A DNA stretch of 64,000 bases from Curtobacterium aurantiacum (GTDB taxonomy: Bacteria; Actinomycetota; Actinomycetes; Actinomycetales; Microbacteriaceae), in assembly GCF_018598555.1 (NCBI RefSeq), contig NZ_JAHEWN010000001.1:124001-188000 (forward strand). The letters run 5' to 3'. Under the pieces are notes generated by a model. That model was not told the origin of the DNA. It saw nothing but the letters and a program-made list of their open reading frames with translations, and searched no databases. Of this stretch, positions 24,378-32,285 are shown piece by piece (within the stretch, counting starts at the first letter, position 1; each line of letters begins with the position of its first letter). Both the position numbers and the translations under genes were made by a program.

Positions 24378-25561
24378 TCGATGCGCTGCGCGCGGGCGCG
24401 GCGGACCCGTGCGCGGAACCGCTCGACCGGCACCTCGACGGCGTAGGCGGCGCCGATCGACACGATCACCACCGCGCCGACCAAGCCGGCCGTGCCCCAC
24501 GGGCCGATCGCGAACGTCGCGAGCAGCGCGATCACCAGCGGGTGCCACAGGTACGCCGAGTACGACACCCGGCGACCGAACCACGACGCCGGCGTCCAGG
24601 CCAGGGCGGCCGACACGGGGGAGCGGACCGAGACCAGTCCGCCGATGAGCAACGCCGAGATCAGCCCCGTCGCCGGCAGCACGACCCCGAACGTCGACGC
24701 GTGCTGCGTCCAGTCGTCGCCGATCCCGAGCAGCACCCCGACCAGCAGCACGAGACCGAGCCAGGTCGCCACGTGCCCGAGGACCCCGGCGGCGCGCACC
24801 CGCACCCGTTCGTCGTCGAGCAGCAGGGCGAGCCCGCAGCCGATCGCGAGCGGCACGACCCCGAGCACGGGCGAGAAGTAGACGTCGGGCGTTGCACCGC
24901 CGCTCGGGGTCCGGTAGCTCGCCCACGACGCAGCCGAGGCCCCGACGACCAGGACACCGAGCCCGGCCAGGAGCCACCGACGACGGACCCGGAGCGCGGC
25001 GAGCAGCACCAGGACCGGCGGCCAGACCAGGTAGAACTGCTCCTCCATCGACAGGCTCCACGTGTGCGCGAAGACGCCCTGCGAGGTGTCCCAGAACGCG
25101 CGGAACAGGTTGCCCGTGTAGGTCAGCGCGATGAAGGCCGCTTCGCCGGACTGCAGCGAAGCGCCCTTGTAGTCACCGACCCAGTTCCACAGCAGGAGCC
25201 CGACGACGACGAACGCGAGCAGTGCCGGGTAGAGCCGGAGCAGTCGTTTCACCCAGAACGTGCCGAGCCGCACCCGCCCGGTGCGACGCCGTTCACCGAG
25301 CAGCAGCGTCGTGATGAGGAAGCCTGACAGCACGAAGAAGACCGTCACGCCGATGAACCCGCCCTCGAACTGCGGGACGTGCAGGTGGTACAGGACGACG
25401 ATCAGGATGGCGACGGTGCGGAGCCCGTCGAGCGCGGGTGCGCGGTACGTCAACGGGGGTGGTGGAGCCTGCTGGGTCCCCGCCCCGGAGTGCTCCGGGG
25501 CGGCCGGACGGTGCTGTGGCTGCGCCTGCGTCGGCGCGTGCGTCAGCGTGGTCGTCGCCAT
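24374..25561 (-). CDS. Acyltransferase 3 family membrane protein
   Basis: The 395-residue protein has an N-terminal Pro/Gln-rich cytoplasmic segment of about 40 residues, then roughly ten transmembrane helices. It shows typical acyltransferase-3 (OafA/YrhL) features: ALDGLRTVAILIVVLYHL, FFVLSGFLIT, RRRTGRVRLGTFWVKRLLRLYPAL (split across the loop) and TWSLSMEEQFYLVWP. Such enzymes O-acylate cell-surface polysaccharides or other glycans. ATG 25561 is preceded by GGAGGG; an ATG-like start 11 codons upstream lacks a site. Confidence 0.88.
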   Translation of the reverse strand: MATTTLTHAPTQAQPQHRPAAPEHSGAGTQQAPPPPLTYRAPALDGLRTVAILIVVLYHLHVPQFEGGFIGVTVFFVLSGFLITTLLLGERRRTGRVRLGTFWVKRLLRLYPALLAFVVVGLLLWNWVGDYKGASLQSGEAAFIALTYTGNLFRAFWDTSQGVFAHTWSLSMEEQFYLVWPPVLVLLAALRVRRRWLLAGLGVLVVGASAASWASYRTPSGGATPDVYFSPVLGVVPLAIGCGLALLLDDERVRVRAAGVLGHVATWLGLVLLVGVLLGIGDDWTQHASTFGVVLPATGLISALLIGGLVSVRSPVSAALAWTPASWFGRRVSYSAYLWHPLVIALLATFAIGPWGTAGLVGAVVIVSIGAAYAVEVPVERFRARVRRARAQRIE

Positions 25562-25740
25562 GGTCCCTCCCCGCGGTGCTCGGTTCCGTGTCACCGACCA
25601 GGGTCCTCCTCGCGGGTAAGAGGAGTCTCAACGAGCGGGGTGGCCAGGCTCGTCGGGGCCGACGCCGGTCGACAGTGTCGACGTCGCACGACAACGACAA
25701 CGTCGTTCGTTGCACGCGCGGACTGTTTCGCAGCGCGCGC

Positions 25741-25780
25741 AGCGACGATGTCGCTGTCGGACGACAGCGACATCGTCGCT
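25741..25780. repeat. 40-bp palindrome of the ACGATGTCG family
   Basis: AGCGACGATGTCGCTGTC (25741-25758) pairs perfectly with 25763-25780 across a 4-base loop. The left arm recurs with one change at 44268-44286. Confidence 0.8.
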
Positions 25781-25847
25781 CCGCGTCGGCCGGTCTCACG
25801 GTCCGGGCCACGCGTCGGCGCCAGCCCCGCGCACCACGCGCCGGCCG

Positions 25848-25879
25848 GGAGGCCCGTGACCGGCCTGCCCCGCGCCTCC
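25848..25879. repeat. 32-bp GGAGGC palindrome, variant copy
   Basis: It begins GGAGGCCCGTG and ends CCCCGCGCCTCC, matching the ends of the elements at 49455 and 56331 but with a changed centre. Confidence 0.65.
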
Positions 25880-25914
25880 AGGCCGTCGCGTCCCGCGTCC
25901 ACCGCACGCACACC

Positions 25915-25965
25915 GTGAGCAGGAACGGCCGGGTCCGACGTGCGGACCCGACCGTTCCTGCTCAC
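25915..25965. repeat. 51-bp GTGAGCAG hairpin, copy 3
   Basis: Arms 25915-25936 and 25944-25965 pair over 22 positions with one mismatch and a 7-base loop. The arm sequence differs from copy 1, with matching changes on both sides. It lies just beyond the ndh stop codon. Confidence 0.8.
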
Positions 25966-25990
25966 GAAGCAAGCGTGCGAGCGTGCGTGA

Positions 25991-27289
25991 CTACTCGGCC
26001 TTCTGCAGCTGCCAGGGGTCCGGCTCGCGGTCGCCGTTCGGGCGGACCGGGCGGACGTCGCCGACGATCGGGATCGAGCGCTTCCGCATGAACCACACGT
26101 AGCGGACGAAGAAGTGCGTCAGGGTCGACATCCGGTTGCCGGCGCCGAGCAGGCTCGTGATGTGCACGAACACCCAGGCGAGCCAGGCGATCGGGCCGAC
26201 CATCGTGATCCCGCCACGGAGCTGGGCGACCGCGGCGTTCGTGCCGATCGTCGCCATCGTGCCCTTGTCGAAGTACTTGAAGCGCTCGGTGGCCTTGCCC
26301 TCGAGCAGGCGCACGATCTGCCGTGCGGAGTGCCGGCCGCCCTGCAGCGCGGGCTGTGCGAGCTGGGCGAGGGCGTCGTCCTGCGCGGCGATGTCGCCGG
26401 CCGAGAAGATCCGCTCGGCACCCTTCACGCTGAGGTCGTCGTTCACCTGGATGCGACCACCATGGGTCTGCGGCAGGCCCCAGCCGGAGACCTCCTTGTG
26501 AGCGGCGACGCCGGTCGCCCAGACCACCTGCGACGCTGGGATGAACTCGCCGTCCGCGGTCATCACGCCGTCGCGCTCGACCTCCGAGACGCCGGTGTTC
26601 AGCCGGAGCACGACGCCGCGCTTGCGCAGCACCTTGGCGGCGTAGCGGCGCAGGCGCGGGGCGAACGGCTTGAGGAGCTCACCGCTGCGGTGCACGAGGG
26701 TGATCGAGATGTTGCCGCGTTCGATCTCCGGGTACGCGCCGACGAGCGCCTGGTCGCGGAGCTCGGCGAGGGCGCCGGCCATCTCGACGCCGGTCGCACC
26801 GCCGCCGACGATGACGATCCGGATCTCGTCGGGGCCCTGGTTCGCCGCCGCTTCCTCGAGGCGGGTGAACAGCTCGTCGCGGATGCGGAGCGCCTGGGAG
26901 CGGGAGTACATCGAGTACGCGTACTCGTACGCCCCGGGGGTGCCGAAGTAGCTGGTGTTCACGCCGTTGGCGAGGATCAGGTAGTCGTAGTGCAGGTGCT
27001 CGCCGTCGGACATCTCGGCGATGCGCTGGTCGGTGTCGATGCCGGTGAGCAGGCCGTGGCGGAACTCGGCGTTCGACTGCCGGGCACGGAGCGAGCGCAG
27101 GAAGTACGTCACGTCGCCGGCGTTCAGGCCACCCGTCGCCACCTGGTACATCAGGGGCTGGAACATGTTGTAGACGTGGCGGTCGACCAGGGTCACCCGG
27201 ACCGGCGCATCGGCGAGCTCGCGCATGGCGGCCACACCGGCGAATCCACCGCCGACGATGACGACGTGCGGGCGGGTGTCCTGGGTCAT
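25991..27289 (-). CDS. ndh: Type II NADH dehydrogenase
   Basis: The 432-residue flavoprotein has an FAD-binding GGGFAG near the N-terminus (VVIVGGGFAGVAAM), a second Rossmann motif for NADH (VIVGGGATGVEMAGAL) and the C-terminal FAD-contacting SAGDIAA and QGGRHSARQI segments. Amphipathic helices at the C-terminal end (AWLAWVFVHITSLLG, THFFVRYVWFM) anchor it to the membrane. It passes electrons from NADH to menaquinone without pumping protons. ATG 27289 has GGAG upstream; a longer frame to 27595 is low-complexity. A TACCCT -10 lies at 27330-27335 (complement). Confidence 0.92.
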   Translation of the reverse strand: MTQDTRPHVVIVGGGFAGVAAMRELADAPVRVTLVDRHVYNMFQPLMYQVATGGLNAGDVTYFLRSLRARQSNAEFRHGLLTGIDTDQRIAEMSDGEHLHYDYLILANGVNTSYFGTPGAYEYAYSMYSRSQALRIRDELFTRLEEAAANQGPDEIRIVIVGGGATGVEMAGALAELRDQALVGAYPEIERGNISITLVHRSGELLKPFAPRLRRYAAKVLRKRGVVLRLNTGVSEVERDGVMTADGEFIPASQVVWATGVAAHKEVSGWGLPQTHGGRIQVNDDLSVKGAERIFSAGDIAAQDDALAQLAQPALQGGRHSARQIVRLLEGKATERFKYFDKGTMATIGTNAAVAQLRGGITMVGPIAWLAWVFVHITSLLGAGNRMSTLTHFFVRYVWFMRKRSIPIVGDVRPVRPNGDREPDPWQLQKAE

Positions 27290-27329
27290 GCTTGCTCCGG
27301 TGTTCCTCGGGTGCGTGTGGTCACCCACG

Positions 27330-27335
27330 AGGGTA
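27330..27335 (-). promoter_or_regulatory. -10 element of ndh
   Basis: TACCCT on the minus strand, about 40 bases before ATG 27289, with a normal leader and ribosome binding site. Confidence 0.35.
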
Positions 27336-27393
27336 CGCGCGGTTGGCCGGGGCGCATGACGGGTGCGGGGCCGGGAGGCCCGTGGTGCGTCCG

Positions 27394-27942
27394 TCAGGCG
27401 TCGAACCGCCCGTAGGTGTTCAGCACGTTGCCCTTGCTCGTCACGGTGCTGTCGACCAGACGCAGGCGCGTGGGCGGGTCGGTCGGTTCGAACAGTCGCC
27501 GGCCAGGGCCGGCGATCGCCGGGTGGATCATGAGCTGCAGTTCGTCGAGGACCCCGGCGAACAGCAGGCTCCGGACGAGGGTGACACTGCCGCACACGGC
27601 GATGTCGGCGCCGTCGCGCTCCTGCAGCTCGCGGACGAACGTCGGGACGTCACCGGGGATCCGGGTGCTGTTCTGCCAGGTCAGGTCGTCGCCGAGCGTC
27701 GTCGACGCCACGTGCTTCTCGATCGGGTTGATCCACTGGCCGAACGGATCGTCGGCGTGGGCGGGCCACCACTCGGACCACTCCAGGTAGCTGTTCCGCC
27801 CCAGGAGCACGGTGTCGGTCCGGGTCATCCAGGCAGTCATCGCCGCGCCGAGCTCGTCGTCGAAGCTGTCGTACTGGAACTCGTAGGGGTCCTGCACGAC
27901 GCCGTCGACCGACGTGAACAGACCGGCAGTGGTCTTCCGCAT
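27394..27942 (-). CDS. Dihydrofolate reductase-like (RibD C-terminal) protein
   Basis: The 182-residue protein belongs to the RibD-C/YyaP-like dihydrofolate reductase superfamily: it starts with TAGLFTSVDGVVQDPYEF, has LLGRNSYLEW and ends with IAGPGRRLFE and a terminal strand. Members bind NADPH; most have no known substrate. It is transcribed from a leaderless promoter and lies 104 bases upstream of the ndh start, probably a separate unit. Confidence 0.85.
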   Translation of the reverse strand: MRKTTAGLFTSVDGVVQDPYEFQYDSFDDELGAAMTAWMTRTDTVLLGRNSYLEWSEWWPAHADDPFGQWINPIEKHVASTTLGDDLTWQNSTRIPGDVPTFVRELQERDGADIAVCGSVTLVRSLLFAGVLDELQLMIHPAIAGPGRRLFEPTDPPTRLRLVDSTVTSKGNVLNTYGRFDA

Positions 27943-27949
27943 GCTCCGG

Positions 27950-27955
27950 ATCGTA
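27950..27955 (-). promoter_or_regulatory. Leaderless -10 for the DHFR-like gene
   Basis: TACGAT on the minus strand, seven bases, then ATG 27942. Confidence 0.55.
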
Positions 27956-27963
27956 CCGCCGGG

Positions 27964-28470
27964 TCAGCTGCCCGTGCCGGAGTCCGTGCTGCCGTCGCTG
28001 GTGCCGTCGGTGCTGCTGCCGGGGGCCTGCCCGGTGCCGTTGCCCGGGAACCGGTTCGTGCCGGGCACCTGCGTCGTCGACTGCGTCCGGTCCGCCCCGA
28101 TCGCGTGGCCGACGGCGAACCCGACACCACCGCCGACGAGCAGTGCTGCGAGTCCGACGATCGCCGCCAGCAGGGGCCAGAACCACGGCGGCTTCGGGCC
28201 TGGGCTGCGGCGGTCGGTCGCAGCTCCGGCGCCGTACCAGGGCGTGGTGCCGTTCGGGGCGGTGGAGTCCCAGGCACCCGGGGTCCTGGCGCCGGCGTCC
28301 GCGCGGGACTGCTGCTGCTGCTGCTGTTGTTGTTGTTGCGGCGCGGGGGCGTCGAGCGTGGAGGTCGACGTCGGGGTCGGTGCGGCGCCCCAACCGGTCG
28401 GCGTCGTCGCCTGGGGAGCCCGGTCGGAGCCGTCCGGCTGGTGGCCGTTGGTGGGAGTGGTGTCGCTCAT
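27964..28470 (-). CDS. Single-pass membrane protein with poly-Gln tract
   Basis: The 168-residue protein has a disordered N-terminal half rich in Thr, Pro and Ala with ten consecutive glutamines (codons 28309-28338), then a Trp/Pro stretch and one transmembrane helix (FWPLLAAIVGLAALLVGGGV, about residues 96-115). A Ser/Thr/Gly-rich extracytoplasmic tail follows. No enzymatic domain is seen. The stop lies 22 bases before the DHFR-like start. No Shine-Dalgarno sequence precedes ATG 28470 and the -10 is unclear. The function is unknown. Confidence 0.7.
   Translation of the reverse strand: MSDTTPTNGHQPDGSDRAPQATTPTGWGAAPTPTSTSTLDAPAPQQQQQQQQQQSRADAGARTPGAWDSTAPNGTTPWYGAGAATDRRSPGPKPPWFWPLLAAIVGLAALLVGGGVGFAVGHAIGADRTQSTTQVPGTNRFPGNGTGQAPGSSTDGTSDGSTDSGTGS
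28309..28338 (-). repeat. CAG/CAA trinucleotide run encoding ten glutamines
   Basis: On the plus strand six CTG are followed by four TTG units. The pure CTG block could vary in length by slippage. Confidence 0.9.
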
Positions 28471-28540
28471 GCCAGGAGTGCACACGCCCCGGCTTTGCAC
28501 AGACCATGACGAGGCTGACCCGGTGCTGCGAACCGCCGCG

Positions 28541-28546
28541 TAGCCT
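28541..28546 (+). promoter_or_regulatory. Leaderless -10 for the hydrolase pair
   Basis: TAGCCT, six bases, then GTG 28553. Confidence 0.55.
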
Positions 28547-28552
28547 CGGCTC

Positions 28553-29326
28553 GTGCGCGCTGCTGTGGAGACCGTCCGGATCGACGGGTTGCCCGTGCGC
28601 CTGCACACCATGGCGTCCAGAGAACCGCTCCGAGACGGCACTGACCCCACCGTCGTGTTCGTCCACGGCATCGGGATGTCCCACCGGTCCTTCGCCCGGT
28701 CACAGCGTGCCGTCGCCGCGACCCACCACACGATCAGCGTCGACCTGCCGGGGTTCGGCTGGTTGCCCGCCGCCGGGCGCCGGCTGTCGATCGAGGAGCT
28801 CGGCGACGTGGTCGTGCGGGCCGTCCGGCACCTGGTCGACGGCGACCTGGTGCTCGTCGGGCAGTCGATGGGCGCCCAGGTCGTGGTCGAGTCCGCGCGG
28901 CGACACCCCGGTGCGGTCGCCGGGATCGTGCTCGTCGGGCCCGTGATCGCGGCGGAGCGGCGCTCCCTCGCCCTGCAGGCGCTCGACCTGGGCCGCGACG
29001 GGTTCGTCGAGGGTGTCCGGATGAATGCGGTGCTGGTCACCGACTACCTGCGGAGCGTGTGGCAGTACACCCGGGAACTCCGGCCGATGCTCCGCTACCC
29101 GACCGAGCAGACGATCACCGAGGTCACGCAGCCCGTCCTCGTCGTCCGCGGCACCCAGGACCCGATCGCGCGGCACGACTGGTCGGCCCGGGTCGCCGCC
29201 GCGGCGCCGAACGGCACCTTCGTCGAGCTGGCGGGGCCGCACCACGTGCAGGAGCGGCAGCCGGCCGCGTTCGCACGGCTGGTCGAGACGTTCCGCGGTG
29301 CCGAGACCCTGGAGGGCCTCCGATGA
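28553..29326 (+). CDS. Alpha/beta hydrolase
   Basis: The 257-residue protein is a compact alpha/beta-hydrolase with VFVHGIGMS oxyanion segment, nucleophile motif GQSMG near residue 103-107, acid in GTQDPIA and base in GPHHVQE. It resembles esterases and C-C bond hydrolases; the substrate is unknown. It overlaps the second hydrolase gene as ATGA at 29323-29326, and the GGAGGG just before serves that gene. Confidence 0.87.
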   Translation: MRAAVETVRIDGLPVRLHTMASREPLRDGTDPTVVFVHGIGMSHRSFARSQRAVAATHHTISVDLPGFGWLPAAGRRLSIEELGDVVVRAVRHLVDGDLVLVGQSMGAQVVVESARRHPGAVAGIVLVGPVIAAERRSLALQALDLGRDGFVEGVRMNAVLVTDYLRSVWQYTRELRPMLRYPTEQTITEVTQPVLVVRGTQDPIARHDWSARVAAAAPNGTFVELAGPHHVQERQPAAFARLVETFRGAETLEGLR

Positions 29327-30609
29327 CCCGGCCGACCACGTCGGGGACGGGGGCTGCGCGGACGGAGCAGACCGGGCCTCCAGGCCGTGTTCCGCTGGTG
29401 CGACGCGCGTGGTGGGCCGCACTCGACTGGGGGTACGCGGCCAGGTGGCAGGTGCGGAGCCTCGGTCCGACCACCGCGGACGACTACCGGACCGGCGACG
29501 GGCAGGCCGTCGTCGTGGTCCCCGGTGTCTACGAGACCTGGCACTTCATGCGGCCGCTGATGGACGCGCTGCACGACCGGGGGCACCCGGTGCACGTGCT
29601 GCCGGTGCTCCGGCACAACCTGCGACCGGTGCCGGACTCGGCGCGCGAGGTGGTGGCGTACCTGCGGGAACAGGACCTGCGGAACGTGCTCGTGCTCGCA
29701 CACAGCAAGGGCGGGCTGATCGGGAAGTACGCGATGACGCAGCTCGACCAGCACGAACGGATCGACCGGATGGTCGCGGTGTCCACGCCCTTCGCGGGCT
29801 CGGTGTACGCGCGGCTCGCGCCGGTGCCGCACCTGCGGGCCTTCCGCGCGGCGGACCCGGTGATCGCGGGGCTCGCGCGGGAACTCGACGCCAACGCGCG
29901 GATCACGTCGGTGTACGGGGTGTTCGACACGCTCATCCCGGAGGGCAGTGAGCTCCGGGGTGCGACGAACGTGCGGCTTCCGGTGGGTGGGCACTTCCGG
30001 ATCCTCGGCGACGCGCGGACGCGGTCGGCGGTGCTGGCGGCTCTGGCGGTCTTTCGCGCTGAGCGACAGATCACGGGCGCGCGACCGCGTGACGTGTCGG
30101 TCAGCGCGAAACGGCGTCGGCGGTCAGCGGTCGCGGGCGGCGGTCACCGCTCAGCGGTCGCCGACGCTCGCGCGCTCGACGATGCGGTGCGGCACGACGA
30201 CGGTCTCGGGTGGCGCGGCACGGTCGGCGATGCGCCGGGTCAGCAGGTCGAGCGCCGCCGTCGCGAAGGCCCGCCGGTCGAACGACACCGTGCTGAGCGA
30301 CGGGATCGCGTACGCGGCGCCGTCCACGTCGTCGAACCCGATGACGCTGACCTGCTCCGGCACCCGGACCCCGCGGGCGGCGAGCACGTGCAGCACGCCG
30401 AACGCGATCGAGTCGGTGAAGGCGAAGACGGCGTCGGGCAAGGGGTGCTCATCGAGCCAGGCCGCGAAGGTCGTCGCCGCCGAACTCGTGGTCCACGACG
30501 GCAGCGGGACCCGGAGCGACGGGTCCGGGGTGATCCCGGCGGCGGCGAGGGCGGCGCCGTACCCGCGTTCTCGCAGTTCGCTCGTCGCCGTCGCGGCACC
30601 CTCGGGTGA
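29323..30609 (+). CDS. Lipase/esterase-like hydrolase with long antisense readthrough extension
   Basis: The conserved part is about 245 residues: VVVVPGVYETWHFM, nucleophile motif AHSKGG, VSTPFAGS and a C-terminal GGHFRIL, the pattern of triacylglycerol-lipase/PGAP1-like hydrolases. That part should end near 30060. The frame has no stop there and continues about 180 codons through the hairpin at 30052-30111 and antisense through the first half of the lacI gene, ending at 30609. The extension is Arg/Gly-rich and non-homologous in appearance. Either the natural stop was lost or the extension is real; the functional domain is well supported, the 3' end is not. Confidence 0.6.
   Translation: MTRPTTSGTGAARTEQTGPPGRVPLVRRAWWAALDWGYAARWQVRSLGPTTADDYRTGDGQAVVVVPGVYETWHFMRPLMDALHDRGHPVHVLPVLRHNLRPVPDSAREVVAYLREQDLRNVLVLAHSKGGLIGKYAMTQLDQHERIDRMVAVSTPFAGSVYARLAPVPHLRAFRAADPVIAGLARELDANARITSVYGVFDTLIPEGSELRGATNVRLPVGGHFRILGDARTRSAVLAALAVFRAERQITGARPRDVSVSAKRRRRSAVAGGGHRSAVADARALDDAVRHDDGLGWRGTVGDAPGQQVERRRREGPPVERHRAERRDRVRGAVHVVEPDDADLLRHPDPAGGEHVQHAERDRVGEGEDGVGQGVLIEPGREGRRRRTRGPRRQRDPERRVRGDPGGGEGGAVPAFSQFARRRRGTLG
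30052..30111. terminator. Bidirectional terminator hairpin
   Basis: TTTCGCGCTGA (30052-30062) pairs with its complement at 30101-30111, and inner CGACA/TGTCG and TCACG/CGTGA segments pair symmetrically. It lies between the converging hydrolase and lacI genes. The T-rich left end and A-rich right end suit termination in both directions. Confidence 0.65.
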
Positions 30610-31158
30610 CGCGCCGACGATCGCGATGCGCCGGTGCCCGTGGGCGATGAGGTGCGCGGTGACCTGCTCGGCCGCCGCGCGGCTGTCGACGTGCACCTGG
30701 TCGACGTGCTCGGGCTCGACCTCGCCGATGACGACCGTCGGCGGCAGCCCCTCGGTCGAGGCCAGGACGCTCGCGCTGAGCGACACCGGGTTGAGGATCA
30801 GCCCGTCGACCAGGTGTGCTCGGGCACGGGACACCAGTTCGCGCTCGCGGGCCGGGTCGTTGGCGGTCTGCTCGAGCTGCACGACCCAGCCGCGTTCGCG
30901 GGCGAGTTCCACGAACGACTGTGCGAGCTCGGCGGAGTAGGCGCTCCCCATCTCGGGCAGGGTGAGTGCGATCGCCCCGGACCGGCCGTTGCGCAGCCCG
31001 CGGGCGGACAGGTTCGGCACGTAGTCGAGTTCGGCCACCGCCCGCTCGACGCGTTCGCGGGTCTCCGGGCGCACGACCACGCCGCCGTTGACGACGTTGG
31101 AGACGGTCTTCGGGGACACCCCGGCGAGGGCGGCCACGTCCCGCACGGTTGCGCGCAT
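30151..31158 (-). CDS. LacI-family transcriptional regulator
   Basis: The 335-residue protein has the LacI helix-turn-helix (TVRDVAALAGVSPKTVSNVV) and a periplasmic-binding-protein-like sugar domain (GLILNPVSLS, DAVFAFTDSIAFGVLH, VIGFDDVDGA). It lies just downstream of two Gfo/Idh oxidoreductase genes and probably represses them, but has its own -10 and start signal. The inducer is unknown. Confidence 0.93.
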   Translation of the reverse strand: MRATVRDVAALAGVSPKTVSNVVNGGVVVRPETRERVERAVAELDYVPNLSARGLRNGRSGAIALTLPEMGSAYSAELAQSFVELARERGWVVQLEQTANDPARERELVSRARAHLVDGLILNPVSLSASVLASTEGLPPTVVIGEVEPEHVDQVHVDSRAAAEQVTAHLIAHGHRRIAIVGASPEGAATATSELRERGYGAALAAAGITPDPSLRVPLPSWTTSSAATTFAAWLDEHPLPDAVFAFTDSIAFGVLHVLAARGVRVPEQVSVIGFDDVDGAAYAIPSLSTVSFDRRAFATAALDLLTRRIADRAAPPETVVVPHRIVERASVGDR

Positions 31159-31165
31159 CGGGTCG

Positions 31166-31171
31166 AGCGTA
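31166..31171 (-). promoter_or_regulatory. Leaderless -10 for lacI-type gene
   Basis: TACGCT on the minus strand, seven bases, then ATG 31158. Confidence 0.55.
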
Positions 31172-31191
31172 GCGCGGGGCAGCGCGGCGCA

Positions 31192-31247
31192 GTGCGGGTG
31201 CGCTGTGCGGGCGGCGGCGGTGCGGGTGCGCTGCGCGGCGGCGGTGC
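31192..31247. repeat. 28-bp-period GC repeat
   Basis: GTGCGGGTGCGCTG occurs at 31192-31205 and 31220-31233, each followed by CGG-rich sequence. It fills the gap between the Gfo/Idh gene and lacI. Confidence 0.6.
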
Positions 31248-31256
31248 GGCGCGGGC

Positions 31257-32285
31257 TCAGTCCGCGACCTGCACCGGGACCGTCCGGCCCGTCCGCACCG
31301 ACTCCTGCGCGGCCAGCACGATCGACAGCGTCCGGAGCCCGACCCCGACGTCCGGCTGCGGCTGCTCCCCGGACCGCACCGCCGCCAGGAACGTCCGGAG
31401 CATCGGCAGGTCGTGGTCGGGCCCGTACCGGAGCTCGATCGGCCGGCCTCCGACGGCGTCGAGCCCGCGAGCAGCCGCCCCGAAGAAGTCCACCGACACC
31501 GTGCCACCGGTCCCGGCGACGTCGAGCGTCACCCCGCCCCACACGGGCGACGTGTCCGGTCGGCTCCACGAGCAGTCGATGGCCGCGATCGTGCCGTCGT
31601 CGTACGTGATGGTCACCAGGCCCGCGGTCTCGGCCCCCGCCCGGTCCGCGTGCAGCACCCGGTTGGCGACGGCGGTGACGGACACCGGCGTCGCCCCGGT
31701 CAGCCCTTCGATCAGGTCGGCGACGTGCACGACGTGGTCGACGAGGGCGCCACCACCGCTCAGCCGCTCGTCGGTGAACCAGTCGCGGGCGAGCGGGAGC
31801 ATGCCGTTGTTCGCGCCGCGCACCGAGAACACCGTGCCGAGTGCGCCCGAGTCCCGCGTCGCGCGCAGCCGGTCGAACGCCGAGGCAAAGCGCACCGGGA
31901 ACGCCATCATCAGCAGCACCCCGGCGCGGTCGACCGCCTCGCGGATGGCGAGACCGTCCTGCCACGAGGTCGCGAGCGGCTTCTCGCAGAGCACGTGCGC
32001 GCCGGCAGCGGCCGCGAGTTCGACGAACTCGCGGTGCCGAGCGTTCTCGCTCGTGACGATCACCGCGTCCGGGCCCCACGCGAGCAGCTCGTCCACGGAT
32101 TCCGCGTACCCGGCGCCCAGCGCGCGTGCCAGTTCGGCTCCGCGCAGGTCGCCGAGTTCCGTCCCCGTCGAGGCGCCGCCCGGGTCCGTGCCGCGCACCT
32201 CGACGTCGGGCATCGCCGCCAGGGCGCCGAGGTAGCTGATGGCGTGCGTGTGGGCGAAGGAGAGCACTCCGACCTTGAGCGTCAC
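31257..32285 (-). CDS. Gfo/Idh/MocA family oxidoreductase (second gene)
   Basis: The 342-residue protein has an N-terminal NAD(P) Rossmann segment (KVGVLSFAHTHAISYLGAL), the catalytic-lysine motif HVLCEKPLATS and a Gfo/Idh C-terminal domain with GGGALVDHVVHVADLIEGL, where Asp/His take part in catalysis. These enzymes oxidise or reduce sugars and polyols. The dinucleotide loop lacks the classic GxGxxG, having SFAHTH instead. The GTG start overlaps the upstream gene's stop as GTGA. Confidence 0.88.
   Translation of the reverse strand: MTLKVGVLSFAHTHAISYLGALAAMPDVEVRGTDPGGASTGTELGDLRGAELARALGAGYAESVDELLAWGPDAVIVTSENARHREFVELAAAAGAHVLCEKPLATSWQDGLAIREAVDRAGVLLMMAFPVRFASAFDRLRATRDSGALGTVFSVRGANNGMLPLARDWFTDERLSGGGALVDHVVHVADLIEGLTGATPVSVTAVANRVLHADRAGAETAGLVTITYDDGTIAAIDCSWSRPDTSPVWGGVTLDVAGTGGTVSVDFFGAAARGLDAVGGRPIELRYGPDHDLPMLRTFLAAVRSGEQPQPDVGVGLRTLSIVLAAQESVRTGRTVPVQVAD

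Larger units (their letters stand above)
25562..25990. other. Repeat-rich intergenic region
   Basis: About 430 bases between two minus-strand genes, without a supportable gene. It contains, in order, an ACGATGTCG-type composite element (about 25670-25790, including a 40-bp palindrome), a 32-bp GGAGGC palindrome (25848-25879) and the third 51-bp hairpin (25915-25965). Three repeat families are stacked here. Confidence 0.75.

Noticed and set aside
25562-25990. Possible small genes in the repeat-rich gap
   Set aside because: All frames here are translated palindromes with inconsistent codon bias and no ribosome binding site.
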